Shown one piece after another: positions 54,637-63,728 of a stretch of 64,000 nucleotides of DNA. The stretch is from DATCJA01 sp963734635 (lineage in GTDB: Bacteria; Acidobacteriota; Vicinamibacteria; Vicinamibacterales; UBA2999), in NCBI GenBank assembly GCA_963734635.1, contig CAVTIA010000003.1:1178001-1242000 (forward strand). The letters run 5' to 3'. The notes beneath the pieces are model-generated. The model searched no databases. It worked only from the letters and a program-made list of their open reading frames with translations, and had not been told where the DNA came from. How positions within the stretch are numbered: position 1 is the stretch's first letter; every line of letters starts with the position of its first letter. The position numbers and the translations under genes are program-made.

Positions 54637-55503
54637 ATGCTCCCGCGCGCTCTTCTGCTGTCGGCCGTTGTCATCTGGGGCTGGACGTTCGTGGCAACCA
54701 AAGTGCTGGTCGCCGAGATCGGACCGCTCGAAATCTTCGCGCTGCGCCTCGCAATCGGCCTTCCTTTCCTGGGCGCGGTTCTGCTTGTCAAGCGCGTCCC
54801 GCTGCGGTTCACGCGAGCCGATGCTCTGCCCCTCGTCGCGGGCGGAGCGATCTTCACGCTCCACTTTCTCGTTCAGATTGCGGGTCTCGTCACCACCACT
54901 GCAACCAACACGAGTTGGATCATTTCCGTCTCGCCGCTTGCGCTTGCGGTACTCTCGTTCCTGTTCCTGCACGAGCGGATCGGGTGGCGCGGCGCCGCTG
55001 GGATCGCCATCGCAACCGCCGGCATCGTGCTGCTCGTCTCCGACGGAAATCCAGCCGCACTTGGCTGGCTCCGCAGCACCGGTGACTGGCTCGTGCTCGC
55101 ATCGGCGCACACCTGGGCTGTCTATACGGTGGTGACCCGCGATCTCGCCCGACGCCGTCACCCGCTTGCCGTTACATTTGGCATTCTGCTCATCGCCGCC
55201 ACGTTTACCGCCATCCTCTTCATCGCGGCTGGCGACACTACCCGGGTGCGATCGCTCTCGCCACGCGGCGTTGCCGCCCTGCTCTATCTGGCGATTCCCG
55301 GCCTCGCGCTCGGGCAGTGGTTCTGGCAGGAGGGCGTCTCGAAGCTGGGCGCCGCTCGCGCAGGCGTCTACCTGTATCTCGAGCCACTCGCCACGCTCGC
55401 GCTCGCCGTCCCGCTTCTTGGCGAGCGGTTCGGCGCGGTCACTGCAATCGGTGGAGGGCTGGTTCTCGCAGGCGTCTACCTCGGTCAGAGCAAGCGAACA
55501 TGA
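54637..55503 (+). CDS. EamA/DMT-family transporter
   Basis: 288 residues with about ten transmembrane helices in two EamA repeats: first repeat LLLSAVVIWGWTFVATKVLV through AAGIAIATAGIVLLVSDG, second repeat LVLASAHTWAVYTVVTRDL through AIGGGLVLAGVYLGQSK. The drug/metabolite transporter superfamily exports amino acids, nucleotides or other metabolites. The ATG at 54637 is chosen because upstream codons in the same frame lie in a REP-like repeat. The ribosome site is unusual: the repeat occupies it. Confidence 0.85.
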   Translation: MLPRALLLSAVVIWGWTFVATKVLVAEIGPLEIFALRLAIGLPFLGAVLLVKRVPLRFTRADALPLVAGGAIFTLHFLVQIAGLVTTTATNTSWIISVSPLALAVLSFLFLHERIGWRGAAGIAIATAGIVLLVSDGNPAALGWLRSTGDWLVLASAHTWAVYTVVTRDLARRRHPLAVTFGILLIAATFTAILFIAAGDTTRVRSLSPRGVAALLYLAIPGLALGQWFWQEGVSKLGAARAGVYLYLEPLATLALAVPLLGERFGAVTAIGGGLVLAGVYLGQSKRT

Positions 55504-55511
55504 GCTTCGCC

Positions 55512-55712
55512 GTACGACGGTGCGAAGTGCGACGGTGCACGGTGTGTCCGACGATGCAAATGCGACGGTTCGATCGTGTCCACTCGAACTGTTCGCTCAA
55601 TCGTTCGCACGGTCGCACCATCGAGGGCTGCGCACCATCGAACTCTCGCACCGTTGCACCCTCGCACGCACCATCGCACCGTCGCACCCTCGCACCCTCA
55701 CACCGTTGCGGT
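55512..55712. repeat. TCGCACC direct-repeat tract with inverted left arm
   Basis: Over 55600-55712, short units such as TCGCACC(A/G/C) and CGCACCCTC recur about ten times. The left part (55512-55545) has the complement, GACGGTGCG and GTGCGACGGTG, so the region can fold into a large imperfect hairpin. The same wording (GCACCATCGCACCGTCGCACC) appears once more at about 57756. No ORF is supported here. Confidence 0.55.
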
Positions 55713-55743
55713 GTTCCGTTGAGCGGGTCGCGCGGCGACGCAC

Positions 55744-56142
55744 TCAGGGCGGAACGTCCCGCACCTCGCCCTCAGGGCCTTCGAGCACCTGCCGGTCGAT
55801 GCGATCGCGAATATGCCCGAGCAGCTCGCGTACGCTGATCGACCGCCGATGCGACTCGGTTCTGGCCCATGTCAGGAGTTCAATCATCTGCGCCGCCGGA
55901 ATGCCGCTGGAGCTGACAGTCAACGTCGTACCGCACGTGCAATTGGCCAGTGACATTGGCCCGATCGGATTCTGAGGAACACTGTCGGTGATGTCGTCGT
56001 AGAGAATGGGACTCGCCAGGTGGGTCGTCTTCTCGAGATAGTCGCGAAGCGACACGAACCGTCGTCCGCAGTTGGGACACACCCTCGGGAACAGCCCTTC
56101 GATGTACAAGCGCACGATGCGGACGACGTCGTCCTCTGTCAT
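55744..56142 (-). CDS. Zinc-ribbon protein of unknown function
   Basis: 132 residues, cytoplasmic. An N-terminal helix is followed by a CPNCG knuckle (Cys22, Cys25) and a second pair NCTCG near residue 68-70, which together could bind one zinc. The C-terminal half is helical (AAQMIELLTWARTESHRRSI). I do not recognise the family. It is a single gene; a promoter could lie in the 240-base spacer shared with the gene at 56381. Confidence 0.6.
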   Translation of the reverse strand: MTEDDVVRIVRLYIEGLFPRVCPNCGRRFVSLRDYLEKTTHLASPILYDDITDSVPQNPIGPMSLANCTCGTTLTVSSSGIPAAQMIELLTWARTESHRRSISVRELLGHIRDRIDRQVLEGPEGEVRDVPP

Positions 56143-56380
56143 CGCTTCAGTGTGAGACGGCAGGCAGTTTGGGCCGGCAACCGGGTTCGCCTACTATCGC
56201 CGATCACCGCGTAAACGCGAACGGGGAAAGAGCGGCCAACGTGCGGCGGGTTGAGCGCAACTGAGCGGCGCGGTATATTCCAATCGTTCCTGCAGCCCGG
56301 CGCGGGCGGCCTGGTTGAGGGCGTACTCGCTGCGCTGAAGAACTGGTTGCGTGCAGGCCGTACACATCGGAGGAAACATC

Positions 56381-57178
56381 ATGCGCGTGGTGCCCTGGAT
56401 GGCAGCGTGTCTCATCCTGTTACTCGCAACGCCTGCGTCCGCCCAGGAGTGGGACAATTTCGTCTTCGTTGAAGACGGATTCGAGGTGAACTTCCCTGGA
56501 CGTCCTCAGGTCGAGAACACGACCTGGGTCTCGCAGTACGGTTATACGCTGCCGGCGCACATCTATCGCGCTTCGCGCGGCGCCGAGCGGTACTCGGTTA
56601 CCGTCGTCGACTACCGCGACATCGAAAAACAGGGAGTCGAGCGCTCGAAGAAGTGCCCGCCCGGCGCCGAGCCGTGCATCGGTACACAAGACGGCCGCCA
56701 GGGTTTGATCATTGGCCTTGGTTACTGGAAGATGGACGTCCGCGGCGCCCTCGCGTATGCGACGCTGAAGCTGCTCCAGCGTAATCCCAATTCCAAGGTC
56801 ACCGACTACAACCTTCAGTTTCAGCAGGTCGTCGAAGGTTATTTGCTGCAGCTCACCAACCCGGACGAATCGCGGAACTTCGCCTATATCACGATGCACG
56901 AAAACCGCCTGTATGTCTTCGAGGGCATCACGCCAAAGGGATATCCGGAGCCGGGTCTGTTTCAGGGGTCGGTCGGCTTCGTTGACGCCAACGGCAACAG
57001 CATCCGGTACACGGATTACTACTCGAACGCGATTCACGGACTGCGGCAGCAGGAGCCTCCGCCCTACCGCGGCGGCGCAGGCGGAGGCGGGGGTGCGCCG
57101 CAAGGCGCGCCAGGCGGCGCGCCCGGTGGCCGGGGCGGGGCTGCCGGGGCCGGTGGGCGCGGCGGCGCTGGCAACTGA
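56381..57178 (+). CDS. Secreted protein with undescribed domain, Gly-rich tail
   Basis: 265 residues. A signal peptide ends ASAQ (about residue 24). The next 190 residues form a domain that is clearly paralogous to the second half of the protein at 61013: EVNFPGRPQVENTTWVSQYG, AERYSVTVVDYRDIE, VERSKKCPPGAEPC, LGYWKMDVRGALAYATLKL and ITMHENRLYVFEG. Two conserved Cys lie in CPPGAEPC. A Gly/Pro-rich tail (RGGAGGGGGAPQGAPGGAP) is unusual. The start has GGAGGA eight bases upstream. No family was recognised. It is followed by a RibD-like gene and then an Oar-like receptor. Confidence 0.7.
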   Translation: MRVVPWMAACLILLLATPASAQEWDNFVFVEDGFEVNFPGRPQVENTTWVSQYGYTLPAHIYRASRGAERYSVTVVDYRDIEKQGVERSKKCPPGAEPCIGTQDGRQGLIIGLGYWKMDVRGALAYATLKLLQRNPNSKVTDYNLQFQQVVEGYLLQLTNPDESRNFAYITMHENRLYVFEGITPKGYPEPGLFQGSVGFVDANGNSIRYTDYYSNAIHGLRQQEPPPYRGGAGGGGGAPQGAPGGAPGGRGGAAGAGGRGGAGN

Positions 57179-57217
57179 AAACTCTTTCACCTCGGAAGCT
57201 GTCGGGAGCCTTAGAAC

Positions 57218-57739
57218 GTGCGGCAGCTTCGATATTTGGTAGCGGCCAGCCTGGACGGCTACATCGCGGGGCCGAGCGGCGAGTTTGATTGGATCGTGAT
57301 CGATCCGGAGATCGACTTCGCCGCAATGTATGCAGGCTTCAGCGGGCTGGTCATGGGCCGGCGTTCGTATGAAGTGTTCGTCGCAACCGGTGGCGCGGTA
57401 GGACCGGCCCTTCCGACGTACGTCTACTCGCGTCACCTCGCCGAGGGCGAACGCGACGGCGTGACCTTCGTGCGGGACGCCGTGTCGCATGTGCGAACGC
57501 TCAAAGAGTCCGACGCCGACAAGCCGCTGTGGCTCTGGGGCGGCGGTGACCTCTTTCGACATCTCGCTGAAGCCGGGCTCGTCGACAGCGTGGACGTAGC
57601 GATCATTCCCGTGCTCCTGGGTGGCGGCCTGCCCCTCCTGCCGGCGCCCGGCCCTCGACTGGCGCTGGAGTTGCGAAAACACCGTCTGTATGCCACGACT
57701 GGAACGATGTTTCTCGAATACGACATTCGCCTGACCTAA
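57218..57739 (+). CDS. Dihydrofolate reductase-like (RibD C-terminal domain) protein
   Basis: 173 residues from a GTG. It has a RibD_C/DHFR fold: LRYLVAASLDGYIAGPSGEFDW at the N-terminus, VMGRRSYEVF, LWLWGGGDLFRHLAEAGLVD and IPVLLGGGLPLL. Proteins of this single-domain type use NADPH, but their substrates are mostly unknown. It is not within a riboflavin cluster. The length is normal. A possible promoter lies in the short spacer after the Gly-rich gene; cotranscription is also possible. Confidence 0.83.
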   Translation: MRQLRYLVAASLDGYIAGPSGEFDWIVIDPEIDFAAMYAGFSGLVMGRRSYEVFVATGGAVGPALPTYVYSRHLAEGERDGVTFVRDAVSHVRTLKESDADKPLWLWGGGDLFRHLAEAGLVDSVDVAIIPVLLGGGLPLLPAPGPRLALELRKHRLYATTGTMFLEYDIRLT

Positions 57740-57932
57740 CGCGGCGGCCCGCAGGCACCATCGCACCGTCGCACCCTACCGTCACGGAGGGGCCAGTAGC
57801 TGTGCCATTCCCCTCCTCTTTGCCCTTGACTCCCCGCACCCTCCGACGGACCATGTCGCGCGATATATAACGTTCGTTTCCTTTCATCCCCGCGTCGGTC
57901 GTCTCCGCCATCAAACCCGAAGGAGGCCGATC

Positions 57933-60890
57933 ATGCTTCGTCGCGTCCTGTGCGTCGTTGTGGGGTTCTTGCTCCCTGTCATGCCAGCGTTCGGACAGGG
58001 AGGCGTCGCGGAAGTCAACGGGAGTGTCACCGATCAAACCGGGAGTGTGCTGCCCGGCGTCACTATCACGCTCACCGAAGAAACCACGGGTCTTCAACGA
58101 ACGGTTGTCACGAATGAGAGCGGCCGGTTCGTTATCTCGGCATTGACACCCGGCCGGTACACGATCCAGGGTGAGCTGACCGGATTTCAAACGCAAACGC
58201 GCACAGGAGTCGCAGTTCTCGTCGGCCAGGCCGTCACATTCAACCTGTCATTGTCAGTGGGGGGACTGACGGACGTTGTCACCGTGACCGGTGAGGCACC
58301 GCTCATCGAGGTCACGACGACCGAGCTCGGGAAGAACGTGTCGGCGGCCGAGATCGAAAACCTGCCGATGCAGGGGCGCGAGCAGTACGCGCTGCTGCAG
58401 CTGGTTCCCGGTCTGACGCCGTCGCTGACGGCCGGCTCCTTCGACGGCGCCGTCTACAACGCCAACGGGCGCGACGCCGGGAGCAACCAGTTCATGATCG
58501 ACGGCCAGTCCAACAAGGACGATCGCACGATGGCGTTGCCGCAGGCGCGGGTCACCGTCGATTCCATGTCCGAGTTCCAGGTCCTGACGCACGAATACGG
58601 CGCGGAATACGGCGGGTCCACGGGCGTCATCATCAACGCGATCACCAAGAGCGGGACCAACGATTTCCACGGTCGCACGTTCTATTACTACCAGGACGAG
58701 AAGCTCAACGCCCAGAATTACTTCCTGCTCGGCAAGCCGAAGCCGGACAACGGCTCCAAGCAGGGAGGATTGAACTTCGGCGGGCCGATCCTGCGCAACA
58801 AGGCCTTCTTCTTCTTCAACTACGAGAAGACCGTCCTCAATTCGGCGATCAACGTTCAGTTCCCGCAGGAAGCGGCGCCGCTCGCGGTCTCGTACTCGAC
58901 CTCCTACGATGTCAACCTGTCGAACTACTTCGGCCGCGTGGATTACCAGGTGACCCCCTCGAACCTCGTCAACTTCCGCGTCGTCTACGGGCCGAACGAC
59001 GGCGTCGGGGAGAACGCGGAGATCGAACGGACGACGCGCGACGGGTTCCGCTACGAGCGCGCGCCGGGCGAGCTGCTCTGGACCGGCCAGTGGAACTGGG
59101 TGATCGGCAACAACAAGGTCAACGAGTTCAAGGTCGGCTCGACGAGAGAAGATCTCTGGATCGGCGACCGCCGGACCTTCAGTGAGGGCTTCGACTCGAT
59201 CCCGTTCGACATCGAGACGGGTGGATGGCCCGGCCTGGGCCTTGCTGGCGTCAGCGACGCGCTCGACCTGGGCGCCGCCCAGGTGCATCCCGACTACACC
59301 GCGGGTCCGCGCATCGCGCAGAGCGGCGCGAAGCTGGCCATCAACTCCTTCAACGAGCAGTTCACATGGACACCCTCCAATCACACGCTGAAGGTCGGGT
59401 TCGGCTACAGCGACAACCAGGGGACGTTCATCCAGGCGAACAATCAGGTCGGCACGTTCACGTTCGGCGGCAACCGGCCGTTCGATCCGGCGAACCTGTC
59501 CACGTATCCGATCCGGTTCCAGGCGACGGTTGGCAACATGCGCTTCCCGATCAACGACAAGCGCACCCAGGCGTTCGTGTCCGACAAGTGGGCGATCAAC
59601 GACAAGCTCACGCTCAACCTCGGCGTCCGCCACGACTATTCGGAGATGACGCCGCAGAAGGACGCCTGGCAGCCGAGGCTCGGCGCGGTGTACGCGCTGA
59701 ACCCGAAAACCGCGTTCCGCGCCGCTTTTGGCAAGTTCTACGAATTTGCCGCGACGGCGGTCCTGCAGAACCTCGAAGCCGGTCGTGTGATCTCGACGAC
59801 CACGAACTTCGATAGCGGTCAGGACCTGGCCGCGGAAAGCGGAAGGCTCCCCGCGCATCCCTGCCTGCAGCCGATCGGCAACGCGGGCATGGCCGCGATC
59901 AGCGCCGCCTGCCGGGCGATGCTGCTGTCCGCTCGCGCTGGGCTCGAGGCGGGGAGCTTCATCAATCCCGAACCGCTGCTGCCGGGGAACCGCAAGATTG
60001 GGTTCCTCTATCAGTACAACTTCGGCGTCGAGCGGGAGATCCTGCCGAACACGGCCGTGGTGGTCGACTTCGTCCAGTCGTACGGGCGCGACCAGACGGA
60101 CCGCATCGACATCAACGAGCCGCGCCTCCTGGCCAACGGCACGATTGGCCGGCCCGGTCCCGCTGTGTTCGACCCGGACGGCACGCGGATTCCGCCACAG
60201 GCGCGCAACACGAACTTCCGCCGGGTGCTGGAGTACGTCACGAGCCCACTCTTCAACAACGACTACCGGGCGCTGGAGATGAGCGTGGACCGGCGGTTCG
60301 CCAACCGGTGGGCCGGGCGGGCGAGCTGGACGATCTCGCGCGCGCGCGACGTCGCCGCCGCCGCGGTCGGCAACGCCGCCATCGTCGACCGGCGCGTCAG
60401 TGACGACCTCAACCCGCGGGCCGACTACGGGCTGACGAGCTACAACAACACCCACGCGGTCACCGCCGGCGGCAACTGGAGCGCCTGGCGTGGTCTCGGG
60501 ATCGGCGCAACGTTCAGGTACTACTCCGGCAACCCGGTGAACGAAATTGTTGGAGTAGACAGGAACAACGATGCCGACGCGAATTTCGATCGGCCGATGA
60601 GGGGACGCGACGACCTCACGATCCCGATCGTGTCCGAGGTCGATGCGAACGGCGTGGCCTTGCGCAACAACCTCGATGGCTCCGACAAGATGCTGCTCGA
60701 CCTGCGTGTCCAGTACGTGTACACGCTGCCGAGAGCGCACACGATCGGGTTCTTCTGGGAAATCTACAACGCGACCAACCGGGTCAACTTCGACAACCCG
60801 ATCGGGAACCGCCGGAGCACCGACTTCCTGAGGTCGGTCGTGGCCGACGACCCACGGTCGATGCAGCTCGGCTTCCGCTACACTTTCTAA
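57933..60890 (+). CDS. Oar-like TonB-dependent receptor
   Basis: 985 residues. A signal peptide ends AFGQG, followed by a carboxypeptidase-regulatory-like domain (about 25-115, GSVTDQTGSVLPGVTITLTE), a TonB plug domain (120-240, IENLPMQGREQYALLQLVPG and MIDGQSNKD), and a long beta-barrel ending in DDPRSMQLGFRYTF with a terminal Phe. This Oar/SusC-like class is very abundant in Acidobacteria and is thought to import oligosaccharides or peptides. The ATG has AGGAGG six bases upstream. It is flanked by two genes with a shared secreted domain. A long antisense frame over it is a composition shadow. Confidence 0.9.
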   Translation: MLRRVLCVVVGFLLPVMPAFGQGGVAEVNGSVTDQTGSVLPGVTITLTEETTGLQRTVVTNESGRFVISALTPGRYTIQGELTGFQTQTRTGVAVLVGQAVTFNLSLSVGGLTDVVTVTGEAPLIEVTTTELGKNVSAAEIENLPMQGREQYALLQLVPGLTPSLTAGSFDGAVYNANGRDAGSNQFMIDGQSNKDDRTMALPQARVTVDSMSEFQVLTHEYGAEYGGSTGVIINAITKSGTNDFHGRTFYYYQDEKLNAQNYFLLGKPKPDNGSKQGGLNFGGPILRNKAFFFFNYEKTVLNSAINVQFPQEAAPLAVSYSTSYDVNLSNYFGRVDYQVTPSNLVNFRVVYGPNDGVGENAEIERTTRDGFRYERAPGELLWTGQWNWVIGNNKVNEFKVGSTREDLWIGDRRTFSEGFDSIPFDIETGGWPGLGLAGVSDALDLGAAQVHPDYTAGPRIAQSGAKLAINSFNEQFTWTPSNHTLKVGFGYSDNQGTFIQANNQVGTFTFGGNRPFDPANLSTYPIRFQATVGNMRFPINDKRTQAFVSDKWAINDKLTLNLGVRHDYSEMTPQKDAWQPRLGAVYALNPKTAFRAAFGKFYEFAATAVLQNLEAGRVISTTTNFDSGQDLAAESGRLPAHPCLQPIGNAGMAAISAACRAMLLSARAGLEAGSFINPEPLLPGNRKIGFLYQYNFGVEREILPNTAVVVDFVQSYGRDQTDRIDINEPRLLANGTIGRPGPAVFDPDGTRIPPQARNTNFRRVLEYVTSPLFNNDYRALEMSVDRRFANRWAGRASWTISRARDVAAAAVGNAAIVDRRVSDDLNPRADYGLTSYNNTHAVTAGGNWSAWRGLGIGATFRYYSGNPVNEIVGVDRNNDADANFDRPMRGRDDLTIPIVSEVDANGVALRNNLDGSDKMLLDLRVQYVYTLPRAHTIGFFWEIYNATNRVNFDNPIGNRRSTDFLRSVVADDPRSMQLGFRYTF

Positions 60891-60916
60891 CGATCGCGCA
60901 GGGCAAGGTCAAACAA

Positions 60917-60940
60917 GGGCGGGTCCGAAAGGACCCGCCC
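60917..60940. repeat. Intergenic hairpin with GGGTCC arms
   Basis: GGGCGGGTCC-GAAA-GGACCCGCCC, perfect ten-base arms, followed by TACACG. It is just after the Oar-like receptor stop and plausibly acts as its terminator. It is one of the two copies in this spacer. Confidence 0.7.
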
Positions 60941-60965
60941 TACACGTGAGGCGAAACCACCGCAG

Positions 60966-60986
60966 GCCGGGTCCTTCGGACCCGGC
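60966..60986. repeat. Intergenic hairpin with GGGTCC arms
   Basis: GCCGGGTCC-TTC-GGACCCGGC, perfect. It is the second copy of the type in the spacer before the gene at 61013, in opposite loop wording (TTC instead of GAAA). Confidence 0.65.
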
Positions 60987-61012
60987 GCGGCGAATCGACA
61001 CAGGAGGTATCG

Positions 61013-62383
61013 GTGTATCGGGCGAATCGATCCTTGCTCATCGTTGGGTTCACCGCAGCGACATGGCTCGGGCCGGGCGCGCTGCCAGCCGAGGCACAGC
61101 AGCTCAGGGTCGAGAACGCGTATCCGCGGCAGCTCCCGATCGGCCAGACTACGATCGTCAACGCCGTCCTCTCGAACCCGAACGCTGTCCAGGCGGCGGA
61201 AGTGTCGCCGTCGCAGGGCGTCACGGTTTCCGCCATCTCGCGAGGTGACTCATTTCAGGGCGCGCTCACCTGGTGGTCCATCACCATTGACGTCGCGAAG
61301 GATGCTACGCCAGGCGAGCGAACGCTCGTGCTGCAGCTGCCGGCAGGACGCACGATACCAACGTCTCTGACCATTCCTTCACACGTTCCGCGTATCGCCG
61401 ACATTCGTATTCGGGACGGCCGATCGAATCCAGCCGCATTCGACATTGAAGTAGCCGCGACGGACGCTTCGGCCGATATTGGCGATGCGCCTCACGTCTG
61501 GTTCATGGTGGCGTGCGGCGACATGCCGCTGCCGGGAGTCGTGCGCGGCACCGTGGCTCAAGGCGTCGTTCGCGCCACGGTCCCATACCCATTGGTTGCG
61601 GCCGGGACATCTGCTGCTGCAAAGTGCGACGTGCAATTGCGCGTTGCCGATTCGCACGGCAACGAGAGCAATACGTTGAGAACAATGGTTGATGCACCGA
61701 GCCGAGGCGGATCGCCGCAACCGCCGGTTGCCCCGAGCACCGCTGGTACAGGAGGCGGAGACTGGACGGAGGTTGTCAGCCAGGAAGAACGATTCACGTT
61801 GACGTTTCCCGGGAAGCCTGTGATTGCCGACACAACCTTCTTTTCGCAGTACGGCGCAGCGTTGCCGGCACGCGTCTATCGCGTCGCCACCGGTGGGAAG
61901 GTTTATTCGCTGACCGTCGTCGATTACAACCCGGCGGAACGCCTGCTCGTAGAGCGCTCACGGTCGTGTCCGATCGGCGCCAACACATGTCAAGGCATCG
62001 CAGACTGGGGCGTTGGATATTGGAAGACAGATATACGCGGCGCACTTCTCTATGCGGTGTGGAAGCTCGTTGAACGGGATGCCAAGGTGACGACGGTCTC
62101 GTGGAACGGCATCGCGCTCGTGCAGGGCGTAGAGGTGCGCCTGACCAACAATGCCGATCAGTCACGTACCTTCGCGTCGATCTACATGCACGAGAACAGG
62201 CTGCTGATTGTGGAAGCCACGGTGCCACGTGGCGATGCGCCACCGGTGTCGTTCAACGAGTCGTTGAACTGGCTCGATGAGAGCGGCCGTCCGGTTCGCT
62301 ACCAGACCACCTACGTCAACATCCCTGATGTACCAAAGCCGCCGGCCCGAGGAGGGCAGGCGCCCGCACCCGTTTCCCGCTGA
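61013..62383 (+). CDS. Secreted two-domain protein with undescribed C-terminal domain
   Basis: 456 residues from a GTG with AGGAGGT six bases upstream. A signal peptide ends PAEAQQ. The N-terminal half (30-230) is a set of Ig-like strands (RVENAYPRQLPIGQTTIVNAVL, VKADATPGERTL-like). After a Gly/Pro linker, the C-terminal half (about 245-440) is paralogous to the protein at 56381: FTLTFPGKPVIADTTFFSQYG, KVYSLTVVDYNPAE, VERSRSCPIGANTC, GVGYWKTDIRGALLYAVWKL and IYMHENRLLIVEA. The two conserved Cys are kept. No known family was recognised. It lies between the Oar-like receptor and a convergent peptidase gene. Confidence 0.72.
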   Translation: MYRANRSLLIVGFTAATWLGPGALPAEAQQLRVENAYPRQLPIGQTTIVNAVLSNPNAVQAAEVSPSQGVTVSAISRGDSFQGALTWWSITIDVAKDATPGERTLVLQLPAGRTIPTSLTIPSHVPRIADIRIRDGRSNPAAFDIEVAATDASADIGDAPHVWFMVACGDMPLPGVVRGTVAQGVVRATVPYPLVAAGTSAAAKCDVQLRVADSHGNESNTLRTMVDAPSRGGSPQPPVAPSTAGTGGGDWTEVVSQEERFTLTFPGKPVIADTTFFSQYGAALPARVYRVATGGKVYSLTVVDYNPAERLLVERSRSCPIGANTCQGIADWGVGYWKTDIRGALLYAVWKLVERDAKVTTVSWNGIALVQGVEVRLTNNADQSRTFASIYMHENRLLIVEATVPRGDAPPVSFNESLNWLDESGRPVRYQTTYVNIPDVPKPPARGGQAPAPVSR

Positions 62384-62386
62384 CCC

Positions 62387-62408
62387 GGCGGGTCCAAAAG
62401 GACCCGCC
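62387..62408. repeat. Intergenic hairpin with GGGTCC arms
   Basis: GGCGGGTCC-AAAA-GGACCCGCC, followed by CTACAGAC. It lies between the stops of convergent genes and fits a bidirectional terminator. Confidence 0.65.
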
Positions 62409-62425
62409 CTACAGACTGTTCGGCT

Positions 62426-63508
62426 CTATCGGCGGAACTCAGCTTCCAGGACGGTGTACGGAAAGCCAAAGCTGTCGAGCGTGCGCTCTGGCCGATCGTT
62501 TTCCGACAACGCTCGAAATATGCTCGGCCAGTTCAAGCCGGGACGCTGCTGCATGACGTTGACTGCGACGAGGCTCGCGTCGTACGCCACCCGTGCCTGG
62601 TCAGCGCTGAGACGGCTGAAGCTGTCCTCGAGACTCGCAAGGGAAATGATGCGGCCTGCGGCCTTCAGCCGTCGTCTGGCGGCGCCGGGATCGTCGCCTT
62701 CGAAATACTGCGCGAGACCTTCGTGCAGCCACGCCGGAATGCCTCGCGGAGCCATGTTCGCGATCATGGCGTGCGTGAGCTCGTGCACCAGCACACGGTC
62801 GAACGCTTGTGGTGTCCTGGCTGCGCCTGCCGCGGGTATGCGGATACGGCCGTCGTAAATCCCGCCTGCCCACTCCGGCGCCTGTGTAATGTCACGAAAC
62901 TGCGTCTCGGTGTAAAGCATCACCACGACTGGATCGGAAGGATACCCACCGAGCGCCGCGCCAATCCGCCAGAACTCCGAGTTGAGCGTCTCGGTTGCCG
63001 CTGCGGCAAGCGGCTCGTCGGCGCGCCCCTGGAACATCACCCTGAATCGATCGTACCGGCGCTCCTCGAAATCCCGATGCACGGCGGCGTCCGCGCGCCA
63101 CGCCTTGAGACGCCTGGTGAGGTCCGCGTCGTTCGGCGCATACTTCAACGCCTTCTCGTAGATCGTGATCGCCTGCGCCACGTTACCGTCGGTATAAACG
63201 ATCTCTCCCAGCAATAGCGACGCTCCCGTAAGCTTTGGATTGAATTCCAGCGCACGCCCGAGGCGCCCAACTGCTTCTTTCGAACGCCCCTGCACGTGTG
63301 CAGCCGCACCCGCTCCGAACAGGAGCACAGGGTCGTTCGGCTCGATGGCAAGCGCTTCGGCAAACAGCCTTCCCGCCCGCGCACCATCGCCGCTCTGAAG
63401 CGACTTCCAGCCGGCTTCGTTGAGTTCGATGACAGTGGACTGCGCCTGCGCGACCGGGGTCGCCAAGGCGCACAAGCAGATGACGAGGAGAGCCAATCGC
63501 AGAAGCAT
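62426..63508 (-). CDS. TPR-containing gluzincin peptidase (MA-like)
   Basis: 360 residues. A signal peptide ends VAQAQ. Three TPR-type repeats (30-135, ARAGRLFAEALAIEPNDPVLL, AVGRLGRALEFNPKLTGASLL, AITIYEKALKYAPNDADL) are followed by a peptidase MA-like domain with HELTH (His242, Glu243, His246) and the third ligand Glu263 in LHEGLAQYFEG. This is a periplasmic or secreted zinc peptidase with a protein-binding TPR part, a common type in Acidobacteria and Bacteroidetes. Substrate unknown. The start has the strongest signal peptide of the candidates. Confidence 0.83.
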   Translation of the reverse strand: MLLRLALLVICLCALATPVAQAQSTVIELNEAGWKSLQSGDGARAGRLFAEALAIEPNDPVLLFGAGAAAHVQGRSKEAVGRLGRALEFNPKLTGASLLLGEIVYTDGNVAQAITIYEKALKYAPNDADLTRRLKAWRADAAVHRDFEERRYDRFRVMFQGRADEPLAAAATETLNSEFWRIGAALGGYPSDPVVVMLYTETQFRDITQAPEWAGGIYDGRIRIPAAGAARTPQAFDRVLVHELTHAMIANMAPRGIPAWLHEGLAQYFEGDDPGAARRRLKAAGRIISLASLEDSFSRLSADQARVAYDASLVAVNVMQQRPGLNWPSIFRALSENDRPERTLDSFGFPYTVLEAEFRR

Positions 63509-63728
63509 CCGTGGCGGCGGGGCAAGCCTTGTGCCCGACCTGCTCTCCTACAAAAGTGGCAATCAGGCAATTTTGAGGATTACGGATTCGACACGCCGCT
63601 GACAAGTTCGAAGAGCTCGCCCCGGATTTCATTCGCACCGCCGCGGCGCCGGCGCCGGGAAGGTCGTTCAGCTGTGGCCCTTCTTTTGCGACGGCACAGC
63701 CACCACCCTCTCAGGCTGAACGCGGATC

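Noticed and set aside
58254..60740. 828-codon open frame antisense to the Oar-like receptor
   Set aside because: It mirrors the codon pattern of the sense gene, is rich in Arg, Val and Asp, has no recognisable motif, and the sense frame is a clear TonB receptor. It is a GC-composition shadow.
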